A stretch of 14,585 nucleotides of DNA from Rhizobiales bacterium UBA697 (lineage in GTDB: Bacteria; Pseudomonadota; Alphaproteobacteria; Rhizobiales; Ancalomicrobiaceae). The stretch spans positions 1 to 14,585 of the forward strand of contig DBMN01000094.1 in assembly GCA_002298965.1 (NCBI GenBank). The letters are read 5' to 3'. The notes below the pieces were generated by a model. That model saw only the letters and a program-made list of their open reading frames with translations, had not been told where the DNA came from and made no database searches. A program made the translations under genes and the position numbers. The stretch's first letter is position 1. Every line of letters starts with the position of its first letter. Below, piece by piece: positions 6,514-12,977 of this stretch.

Positions 6514-7671
6514 ATGAAACCGAGACTTCATGCCCTCGCCGCCGCCTTCGTCATCGCCACCGCGAGCGCCGTCCTCGTCGTGCCCGTCGCGCCCGCGTCG
6601 GCCCAGACCGCGCCGCAGCCGAAGGAAGGCTGGTTCCAGACGCTCACCACCTTCGAGAAGCTGCGCCCCGACGTCACCATCCCGCCGAAGAAGGGCCTCG
6701 TCGTCATCGACAGCCGGCCGGCGGCACGCCAGTACGACCCCGGCCACATCCCCGGCGCGATCTCGATCCCCGATTCCGCCTTCGACAAGGCGGCCGACAG
6801 GCTGCCCGCCGACAAGGCCACCCGCCTCGTCTTCTACTGCGGCGGCGTCGACTGCATGCTCTCCCACGACAGTGCCAGGAAGGCCAAGGCGCTCGGCTAC
6901 ACCGCGATCGAGGTCTATGCCGAGGGCATGCCGGACTGGAAGGCCAAGGGCGGACCGGTCGCGGTCTCCGCCGCCCACATCAAGAAGCTGATGGACGAGA
7001 AGCAGCCCTTCACGCTGATCGACGCCCGTCCGAAGCGCGTCACCGACAAGGGCGTCATCCCCGGCGCGCTGGCGATCTCCGACACCGAGTTCGACAAGAA
7101 CATCGACAAGCTGCCCGCCGACAAGGCTTCGCTCGTCGTCTACTACTGCGGCGGCCTCGAATGCGTGCTCTCCGACCAGTCGGCCGACAAGGCCCGCAAG
7201 CTCGGATACACCAACGTCGTGACCTACCCGGAAGGCTATCCCGAATGGGAGAAGCTCTACGGCGCCGGCCCCGCCACGGCCGCCGCTGCCCCCGCCGCCG
7301 CCCCGACCGCGGCGCCGGCCAAGGCGGCGCTCGTCGCCGGCAAGGAGAAGGGCTCGGTGACGGTCGCCTCCTTCGAGGCGGCGTGGAAGGCCGATCCGGC
7401 GTCGATCGTCCTCGTCGACGTCCGCAACGCCAATGAGTATGCCGCCGGCACCATCAAGGGCGCGATCAACGTGCCGATGGGCGAGCTCGAGAAGAAGCTC
7501 GCGACCTTCCCGAAGGACAAGCCGATCGTCTTCATCTGCGGCACCGGCGCCCGCTCGGGCGAGGCCTACGACACCGCCAAGATGTTCGCCGCAGATCTGC
7601 AGACGTCCTTCCTCGACGCGACCATCAAGTTCGCCGGCGACGGCACCGCGACCATCGCCGAGAAGAAGTGA
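6514..7671 (+). CDS. Exported triple-domain rhodanese (sulfurtransferase)
   Basis: 385 residues. A signal peptide (residues 1-30, cleavage at ASA/QT) places it in the periplasm. Three rhodanese domains follow: domain 1 about 50-150 with loop CGGVDC (109-114), domain 2 about 153-250 with loop CGGLEC (212-217), domain 3 about 278-380 with the classical short loop CGTGARS (342-348). Cys109, Cys212 and Cys342 would be the persulfide-carrying residues; domains 1 and 2 have a second cysteine (114, 217). Domains 1 and 2 repeat with a 103-residue period and share LPADKA...YYCGG and a following GYT...Y-x-E-G segment, so they arose by duplication; domain 3 is a different subtype. A Pro/Ala linker (251-272) joins domains 2 and 3. 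It starts 22 bases after the transporter stop with GGGAGAAG ahead of the ATG. Likely role: periplasmic sulfane-sulfur carrier feeding or working with the YeeE transporter. Confidence 0.9.
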   Translation: MKPRLHALAAAFVIATASAVLVVPVAPASAQTAPQPKEGWFQTLTTFEKLRPDVTIPPKKGLVVIDSRPAARQYDPGHIPGAISIPDSAFDKAADRLPADKATRLVFYCGGVDCMLSHDSARKAKALGYTAIEVYAEGMPDWKAKGGPVAVSAAHIKKLMDEKQPFTLIDARPKRVTDKGVIPGALAISDTEFDKNIDKLPADKASLVVYYCGGLECVLSDQSADKARKLGYTNVVTYPEGYPEWEKLYGAGPATAAAAPAAAPTAAPAKAALVAGKEKGSVTVASFEAAWKADPASIVLVDVRNANEYAAGTIKGAINVPMGELEKKLATFPKDKPIVFICGTGARSGEAYDTAKMFAADLQTSFLDATIKFAGDGTATIAEKK

Positions 7672-7724
7672 TCGCACGAAGACCGGCGCGGCGGTCCGAG
7701 CCGTCGCGCCGACATCCGCCGGCC

Positions 7725-7744
7725 GGGACGCGCATGCGCGTCCC
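7725..7744. terminator. Perfect 20-base palindrome between convergent genes
   Basis: GGGACGCG, loop CATG, CGCGTCCC (7725-7744), 53 bases after the rhodanese stop and 9 bases beyond the chemoreceptor stop on the other strand. Being symmetrical it could end transcription in both directions. No T-run follows on the plus strand, so a classical Rho-independent stop is not certain. Confidence 0.45.
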
Positions 7745-7753
7745 GATCGTGCG

Positions 7754-9316
7754 TCATGCGCACCGCATCAGGGCGCGGCTCAGCCGTCCGAGACCCTGGA
7801 AGACCTCGTCGCCGGCGTCGTTCATGGCGACGAGATGGGCGATCGCCTCGCTCTTGGCGTGACGCTCCTGCGCGGCGAGCGCCTGGACCGCCTCGCGATG
7901 GACGCGGGCATGCGGCTCGGCGATGCAGACGAACTCGGGGCGCTCCCGCACCGCCGGATCGCGCACGCCGTCGTACCACTTGCCGAGCCGGCAGCAGTGG
8001 TGATCCGGCACCTCGGTCGAGGCCAGCCGGCGATGACCGAGGATCGCGTCGACCACCTTCTTCTTGAAGATGACGTGGTCGATCTGCGTCATCTCGAGGA
8101 TCGCCTCGCTCTGCGACTCGCCCGAGAAGAGCTTGCCGGCCTGCGCCTCGTTGCGATCGTTGGATTGCTCGAGCTTCCGGGTCATGTGGTCGAGCAGCAC
8201 GACGTTGTCGGCCGCGAGCTTCGCGCCGGTCTCGACCGTGAGGGCGATCTCGGCGCTGGCCGCCTGCTGCTGTTCGAGCACCGCGGCGATCGAGCCGATC
8301 CGGGCATCGACGTTGGAGACCAGCGACGCGATCCGGCCCATCGCGTCGGAGACCTCGCCGATCGCCCCCTCGCCGGTCGAGGCCGCACCCTCGGCGCGCC
8401 GCATGGCGTCGGCCATGCCGGTCAGGACGTTGCGCATGTCGCCGATCGAGCGGCCGATGCCGTCGGTCGCCGTGGCCGTCTGACCCGCCAGTTGCTTGAC
8501 CTCGCCGGCGACGACGGCGAAGCCGCGGCCGCTCTCGCCGGCGCGGGCCGCCTCGATCGTGGCGTTGAGGGCGAGGAGATTGGTCTGCTTGGCGATGGCG
8601 TCGATCGATCCGAGCATGCCGGCGATCTGGTCGAAGGCACTCTCGAGCGCCGCCAGACGGTCACGGGTCTCGCCGGTGACGGCGCTGATGTTGCCCATCG
8701 CCGTCGTCAGGCGCCCGACGCTCTCCGCCGAGGTCGAAGCGGCCTGCGAGGCGTTCCGCGCCTCGCCCATCGCGTCGTGGCTCGCCCGTGAGATCTCGCC
8801 GATCGAGGCCGCCATCTCGTTGGTCGCACTCGCCATCGACTGCGCGCTGGCGACGGCGGCCTCGACGTTGTTGGACAGGCCCGCGAGCTCGACCGCGACG
8901 GCGTTCACGTCGGACACGGTCTCCGCCAACGTGCGCATGCCGCGGACCTGCACGCAGGTCGCGTTGGAGGCGAGCGTCGCGCGATGCGCCGCATCGCCCG
9001 CGGCCCGTTCGACCATTGCCTTGAGCCGGCCGTAGAGGCGGCAGAGATCTTCGGCGGACCGCGCGCTGCCCGAAAGCCACCGGCCGACGACCGAGCGCAG
9101 ACGACGTCCGAGCTCGTCGTCGAGCGCCGCCGACAGGTCGCTCGCGGCGACGTCGCCGCGCATGATCGCCTGCTCGACCTCGCTCTCCGGCACCGCCGCC
9201 GCGAACAGGCGCGCCGCCAACCCGACCGCTCCGTCGCTCGGCCCGTCGGTCGCACGCCCCGTGAAACCCGTCGTTGCAGCCACAGGTCCATTCATCGCGA
9301 GGGCAGGCATGCTCAT
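7754..9316 (-). CDS. Soluble methyl-accepting chemotaxis protein with C-terminal CZB domain
   Basis: 520 residues, no membrane segment, so a cytoplasmic chemoreceptor. The N-terminal about 125 residues are helical with no recognised sensor (no PAS or globin-heme motif noted). The signalling coiled coil runs about 130-390 with the highly conserved hairpin tip at 235-275, including AIAKQTNLLALNATIEAARA and GRGFAVVAGEVKQLA, which contacts CheA and CheW. The C-terminal part (about 411-480) is a chemoreceptor zinc-binding (CZB) domain: His413 in DHVIFKKK, HHCCRLGKWYDG (439-450) with Cys441/Cys442, and HARVH (469-473). CZB domains bind zinc with three His and one Cys and have been linked to zinc and hypochlorous-acid sensing. 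The AAAGGAG at 9326-9332 fixes the ATG at 9316 rather than the second Met. It is convergent with the sulfur module; no che genes are in the window. Confidence 0.93.
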   Translation of the reverse strand: MSMPALAMNGPVAATTGFTGRATDGPSDGAVGLAARLFAAAVPESEVEQAIMRGDVAASDLSAALDDELGRRLRSVVGRWLSGSARSAEDLCRLYGRLKAMVERAAGDAAHRATLASNATCVQVRGMRTLAETVSDVNAVAVELAGLSNNVEAAVASAQSMASATNEMAASIGEISRASHDAMGEARNASQAASTSAESVGRLTTAMGNISAVTGETRDRLAALESAFDQIAGMLGSIDAIAKQTNLLALNATIEAARAGESGRGFAVVAGEVKQLAGQTATATDGIGRSIGDMRNVLTGMADAMRRAEGAASTGEGAIGEVSDAMGRIASLVSNVDARIGSIAAVLEQQQAASAEIALTVETGAKLAADNVVLLDHMTRKLEQSNDRNEAQAGKLFSGESQSEAILEMTQIDHVIFKKKVVDAILGHRRLASTEVPDHHCCRLGKWYDGVRDPAVRERPEFVCIAEPHARVHREAVQALAAQERHAKSEAIAHLVAMNDAGDEVFQGLGRLSRALMRCA

Positions 9317-9370
9317 GATTTTACGCTCCTTTTCACGACGCGATCATGGCCCGCACACCTTGCCGACGGG

Positions 9371-9400
9371 TTAAAAGGTATATCAGACATATAATTTATG
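9371..9400 (-). promoter_or_regulatory. AT-rich patch, probable chemoreceptor promoter region
   Basis: A 30-base AT-rich island (TTAAAAGG...TATAATTTATG on the plus strand) in GC-rich DNA, 55 to 84 bases upstream of the chemoreceptor ATG on the minus strand. Several -10-like hexamers are possible, but no well-spaced -35/-10 pair could be chosen with confidence, so only the patch is annotated. Confidence 0.35.
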
Positions 9401-9403
9401 CAC

Positions 9404-9417
9404 CGTTTCGAGAAACG
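9404..9417. repeat. Short inverted repeat CGTTTC-GA-GAAACG
   Basis: Six-base arms with a two-base centre, directly beside the AT-rich patch in front of the chemoreceptor gene. Its size and place suit an operator for a dimeric regulator; no known site is recognised. Confidence 0.3.
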
Positions 9418-9419
9418 AC

Positions 9420-9449
9420 CGCCCGCGGCCGAGTGAACGACCGCGGGCG
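9420..9449. repeat. GC-rich hairpin, 9-base stem
   Basis: CGCCCGCGG (9420-9428) pairs perfectly with CCGCGGGCG (9441-9449) around a 12-base loop. Read on the minus strand it is followed by GGTCGTTTCT, a weak T-rich tail. It may end an unrecognised transcript or be part of the chemoreceptor leader. Confidence 0.35.
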
Positions 9450-9732
9450 CAGGACCCGCCCTTCGCGACACGTCGTCGGTGACGACAGATCGGCCGGAGC
9501 TCCCTCCCGCGCCGAGCGACCCGGCTGCGGCAGATCAAGCGGCGACAGAGAAGAACGAAGCAACGGCGACGTCCCGAGCGTCCTGCGTCCGGCCACCCTT
9601 GATTCAGGTCGCCCGGCAACCGTCATGGCGGCCCCGAGAGGGGCGCACCCGGAGCATTTCGACCGACGCGAGACGATGCAGAACTCAAGTCGTCGCCACA
9701 CGCCGGCACGACGATGAACACGTCACTGCCCA

Positions 9733-9746
9733 TTGATCGAAATCAA
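9733..9746. promoter_or_regulatory. FNR/Anr/FixK-type binding site
   Basis: TTGATCGAAATCAA is a perfect match to the FNR consensus TTGAT-N4-ATCAA. FNR-family regulators (FnrL, FixK, Anr) bind it when oxygen is low and commonly activate cytochrome bd genes. It lies 312 bases before the cydA ATG with no gene between, so it most likely serves cydABX from a distal promoter; TTGTAT at 9795-9800 is a possible -10 but has no good -35, as is usual for activated promoters. The chemoreceptor gene starts 416 bases away on the other side, so it is a less likely target. Confidence 0.7.
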
Positions 9747-10058
9747 CACAGTATTCGTTGCCTGAGCCCAAGCGTCGCGCCGTTGTTTGGGAAATTGTAT
9801 TGCGGAGGACTGCATGCGACCTTCTGCCTCGCCGGTGGTGGGTCATCGCGAAAACATCAGTCGACATACGGAGTTGGCTCGATGTTTGACGCCGATGCGA
9901 AGCCTCCCGACACGCAATCGTGACGAAGGTCGCAGGTCGAGGTCATCCCCTCACCAAGAAGGTGGGTTTAATCTTACATCTGCAATCAATATTTGAAGGC
10001 CTCTCGCCGCGCTTGCGCCTCTCGACCGGCCCGCCCCCCACAAGAGGACGTCGACATC

Positions 10059-11633
10059 ATGATCGATCCGACATTCGTGGAGCTGTCGCGTTGGCAGTTC
10101 GCCGCGACGGCGCTCTACCATTTCCTGTTCGTCCCCCTGACCCTCGGCATGTCCTGGCTGCTGGTCATCATGGAGACCGTCTATGTCCTGACGGGCAAGG
10201 AAATCTACAAGGACATGACCAAGTTCTGGGGCAAGTTGTTCGGTATCAACTTCGCTCTCGGTGTCACCACCGGCCTGACGATGGAATTCGAATTCGGCAC
10301 GAACTGGTCGTATTATTCGCACTACGTCGGCGACGTCTTCGGCGCCCCGCTGGCGATCGAAGGCCTGATGGCCTTCTTCCTCGAATCGACCTTCATCGGC
10401 CTGTTCTTCCTGGGCTGGGACAAGCTGTCGAAGCGCAAGCACCTGGCGGTGACCTTCCTCACCGCGCTCGGTTCGAACCTCTCGGCGCTGTGGATCCTGG
10501 TCGCCAACGGCTGGATGCAGAACCCGGTCGGCTCGGTCTTCTCGCCCGAGACCATGCGCATGGAGATGACCTCCTTCGCCGAGGTACTGTTCAACCCCGT
10601 CGCCCAGGTGAAGTTCGTCCACACCGTCTCCGCCGGCTACGTGACGGCCTCCGTCTTCGTCATGGCGATCTCGTCCTGGTACCTGCTGAAGAGCCGCGAC
10701 CTCGGCTTCGCCCGGCGCTCCTTCGCGGTCGCCGTCGGCTTCGGCCTCGCCTCGGCGCTGTCGGTGATCGTGCTGGGCGACGAGAGCGGCTACGAGCTCG
10801 GCGACGTCCAGAAGGTCAAGCTCGCCGCCATCGAGGCCGAGTGGAAGACCGAAGCCCCGCCGGCCGCCTTCACCGTCTTCGGCTTCCCGAGCCAGGACGG
10901 CCGCGACACGGCGAGCGCGATCCGGATTCCCGGCGCCCTCGGCCTGATCGCCACGCGCTCGCTCGACAAGCCGGTCCGCGGCCTCGAGGAGCTGCAGAAC
11001 GAGCACGAGGCGCGCATCCGTTCCGGCCAGATCGCCTACGGCGCGCTGACCAAGATCCGCGCCGGCGACAAGTCGGCCGAGACCCGCGCCGCCTTCGACG
11101 CCCATGCCCGCGACATCGGCTTCGGCCTGTTGCTGAAGCAATATGTCGAGGACCCGGCCAAGGCGAGCGAAGCCGACATCAAGGCGGCCGCCGTCTCGAC
11201 CATCCCGACGGTCTGGCCGCTGTTCTGGTCGTTCCGCATCATGGTCGCCTTCGGCTTCTTCATGCTCTTCGTCTTCGTGACGGGCTTCCTGCTCAACGCC
11301 CGCGGCACGCTGGAGAAGAACCGCTGGTTCCTGAGGACGGCGCTGTGGACGCTGCCGCTGCCCTGGCTCGCCTGCGAGCTCGGCTGGTTCGTCGCCGAAT
11401 TCGGCCGCCAGCCCTGGGCGATCGGCGAAGTGCTGCCGACCTTCCTCGCCACCTCGAGCCTGACGACGGGAGACCTGATCTTCTCGCTCGCCGGCTTCCT
11501 CGCCTTCTACACCATCCTGCTCGTCGCCGAGATCTTCCTGATGGTGAAGTTCGCGCGTCTCGGCCCGAGTTCGCTCGGCCTCGGTCGCTATCACTTCGAG
11601 CGCGGCGCCCCCGCCGCCGCCCCGGCCGAATGA
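10059..11633 (+). CDS. cydA: Cytochrome bd ubiquinol oxidase subunit I
   Basis: 524 residues, the usual length for the long-Q-loop form. CydA carries quinol oxidation and all three hemes of the bd oxidase, which reduces oxygen to water at the inner membrane without pumping protons. By comparison with E. coli: His21 (ALYHFLF) corresponds to His19, His188 (KFVHTVSAGY) to His186 and Met395 (SFRIMV) to Met393, the heme ligands; Glu101 and Glu109 fit the conserved acidic residues near the d heme. The Q-loop has GDESGY (240-245) and KLAAIEAEW (254-262), then a long extension through about 385, and GRQPW is at 449-453. The ATG at 10059 follows GAGGA at 10044-10048; an in-frame ATG at 9993 would add 22 unrelated residues. 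It is followed 16 bases later by cydB and probably activated through the FNR box upstream. Confidence 0.97.
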   Translation: MIDPTFVELSRWQFAATALYHFLFVPLTLGMSWLLVIMETVYVLTGKEIYKDMTKFWGKLFGINFALGVTTGLTMEFEFGTNWSYYSHYVGDVFGAPLAIEGLMAFFLESTFIGLFFLGWDKLSKRKHLAVTFLTALGSNLSALWILVANGWMQNPVGSVFSPETMRMEMTSFAEVLFNPVAQVKFVHTVSAGYVTASVFVMAISSWYLLKSRDLGFARRSFAVAVGFGLASALSVIVLGDESGYELGDVQKVKLAAIEAEWKTEAPPAAFTVFGFPSQDGRDTASAIRIPGALGLIATRSLDKPVRGLEELQNEHEARIRSGQIAYGALTKIRAGDKSAETRAAFDAHARDIGFGLLLKQYVEDPAKASEADIKAAAVSTIPTVWPLFWSFRIMVAFGFFMLFVFVTGFLLNARGTLEKNRWFLRTALWTLPLPWLACELGWFVAEFGRQPWAIGEVLPTFLATSSLTTGDLIFSLAGFLAFYTILLVAEIFLMVKFARLGPSSLGLGRYHFERGAPAAAPAE

Positions 11634-11649
11634 ACCGGAGGAGACCGTC

Positions 11650-12801
11650 ATGCTCGACTACGAAACCCTGAAATTCGTCTGGTGGATCCTCGTCGGCGCC
11701 CTGCTGATGGGCTTCGCGATCACCGACGGCATGGACATGGGCGTCGGCACGCTCCTGCCCTTCGTCGGCAGGCAAGACGTCGAACGGCGTATCGCCATCA
11801 ACACCGTCGGCCCCCACTGGGACGGCAACCAGGTGTGGTTCATCACCGCCGGCGGCGCCATCTTCGCCGCCTGGCCGGCGGTCTATGCCGCGGCCTTCTC
11901 GGGCTTCTACATGGCGATGCTGCTGGTGCTCTTCGCCCTGTTCTTCCGCCCGGTCGGCTTCGACTACCGCTCGAAGATCGACAATCCGACCTGGCGCAAG
12001 ACCTGGGACTGGGGCCTGTTCGCCGGTGGCTTCGTGCCGTCGCTGATCTTCGGCGTCGCCTTCGGCAACCTGCTCCAGGGCGTCCCCTTCCATCTCGACG
12101 AGCTGCTGCGCGCCCACTACCAGGGCTCGCTGCTGACCGCGCTGCTGCCGCTCCTCAACCCCTTCGCCCTGCTCGCCGGTGTCGTCAGCCTCGTCATGCT
12201 GACCGTCCACGGCGGCGTCTGGCTGCAACTGCGCGCCAGCGGTGCGGTGGCCGATCGCGCCCGGCGCTTCGTGGTGATCGCCGCGCCGGTGGTGACGCTC
12301 ACCTTCGCGCTCGCCGGTGTCTGGCTGTGGTACGGCATCGACGGCTACCGCATCGTCTCCGAACCGGCGCACGCCGCGCTGCCGAACCCGCTCGCCAAGG
12401 AGGTCGTGCGCGCCCACGGCGCCTGGTTCGACATCTACCGCACCCTGCCGATCGCCATGATCGTGCCGGCGATCGGCCTCGTCGGGCCGCTCCTGACCTC
12501 GCTGCTGGCCAAGCTCGCCCGTCCCGGCTTCGCCTTCGTCACGAGCGCGCTCGGCATGGTCGGCGTGATCGGCACGGCGGGCCTGTCGATGTTCCCCTTC
12601 GTCATGCCCTCCAGCATCGATCCGAAGTCGAGCCTGACCGTCTGGGACGCGTCGTCGAGCCATCTGACGCTGACGGTGATGTTCTGGGCCGTGGTCGTCT
12701 TCCTGCCCATCGTGCTGGCCTACACCGTGTGGTGCTACGCCAACATGTGGGGCCGGGTGACGGCCGAAGAAATCGACGCCCGCGCCCATTCGGCCTACTG
12801 A
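11650..12801 (+). CDS. cydB: Cytochrome bd ubiquinol oxidase subunit II
   Basis: 383 residues, normal for the family, with about eight to nine membrane helices. Diagnostic N-terminal blocks are present: FAITDGMDMGVGTLLPF (22-38) and NTVGPHWDGNQVWFITAGGA (51-70), followed by AWPAVYAAAFSGFYMAM. The C-terminus has the family's FPFVMPSSIDPKSSLTVWDASSS segment. CydB pairs with CydA, shapes the heme pocket and oxygen or proton paths, and carries no heme itself. The ATG at 11650 follows GGAGGAGACC, and the gene begins 16 bases after the cydA stop, so the two are co-transcribed. Its stop lies 16 bases before cydX. Confidence 0.97.
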   Translation: MLDYETLKFVWWILVGALLMGFAITDGMDMGVGTLLPFVGRQDVERRIAINTVGPHWDGNQVWFITAGGAIFAAWPAVYAAAFSGFYMAMLLVLFALFFRPVGFDYRSKIDNPTWRKTWDWGLFAGGFVPSLIFGVAFGNLLQGVPFHLDELLRAHYQGSLLTALLPLLNPFALLAGVVSLVMLTVHGGVWLQLRASGAVADRARRFVVIAAPVVTLTFALAGVWLWYGIDGYRIVSEPAHAALPNPLAKEVVRAHGAWFDIYRTLPIAMIVPAIGLVGPLLTSLLAKLARPGFAFVTSALGMVGVIGTAGLSMFPFVMPSSIDPKSSLTVWDASSSHLTLTVMFWAVVVFLPIVLAYTVWCYANMWGRVTAEEIDARAHSAY

Positions 12802-12817
12802 ACGAGGAGTTCGGCAC

Positions 12818-12919
12818 ATGTGGTACTTCGCCTGGATCCTCGGGGTCACCGCCGCTGCGGCGATCGGGGTCATCAACACCATGTGGTACGAGTTCCGCGG
12901 CGAACTCGGCGACGACTGA
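12818..12919 (+). CDS. cydX: Cytochrome bd small subunit CydX
   Basis: 33 residues (shorter than most gene finders accept): MWYFAWILGVTAAAAIGVIN followed by TMWYEFRGELGDD. It is a single membrane helix with the CydX/YbgT hallmark MWYFAWILG at the start and an N-x-x-W-Y-E segment after the helix. CydX binds CydA and stabilises the heme groups of the oxidase. ACGAGGAG at about 12802-12808 precedes the ATG, which lies 16 bases after the cydB stop, the same spacing as between cydA and cydB. Family members are usually 30 to 40 residues. Confidence 0.95.
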   Translation: MWYFAWILGVTAAAAIGVINTMWYEFRGELGDD

Positions 12920-12924
12920 ACCTC

Positions 12925-12948
12925 GGAGGGGCGCCGCGGCGCCCCTCC
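12925..12948. terminator. Perfect 24-base GC palindrome after cydX
   Basis: GGAGGGGCGCCG is followed directly by its exact complement (12925-12948), then CCTTGT. It begins 6 bases after the cydX stop and ends 29 bases before the likely cydD start. The T-tail is weak, so it probably acts as a partial terminator that lets some transcription through to cydD, or as an mRNA-protecting structure for cydABX. Confidence 0.6.
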
Positions 12949-12977
12949 CCTTGTCCCGACCGCCACCGGAACGCGAC

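Larger units (their letters stand above)
9317..10058. other. 742-base intergenic region between chemoreceptor and cydA
   Basis: Both flanking genes read outward, so promoters for both must lie here. No credible coding sequence was found: open frames at 9346-9717, 9396-9701 and 9714-9923 are unlike any family I know and have atypical composition. Contents: an AT-rich patch 9371-9400, inverted repeats at 9404-9417 and 9420-9449, and an FNR-type box at 9733-9746. The stretch 9720-10000 is visibly richer in A and T than the genes around it. A small RNA cannot be excluded. Confidence 0.6.

Noticed and set aside
4634..6517. 627-codon open frame on the plus strand, and long frames such as 2083-3828, 9951-11651, 11293-12966 and 12873-14552
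   Set aside because: They overlap well-supported genes in other frames, are rich in Arg, Pro, Gly and Glu as expected for off-frame GC-rich DNA, and show no family motifs.
9390..9395. TATAAT on the plus strand as a cydA promoter
   Set aside because: No -35 at a fitting distance and about 660 bases from cydA; more likely part of the AT-rich patch serving the chemoreceptor gene.
9714..9923. 69-codon open frame between the FNR box and cydA
   Set aside because: No ribosome site of note, no recognisable family, and composition unlike the neighbouring genes; it also overlaps the FNR box.
9993..10058. Earlier ATG for cydA adding 22 residues
   Set aside because: The extension is Arg/Pro-rich and unlike CydA N-termini; the ATG at 10059 has GAGGA before it and places His21 near the expected position.
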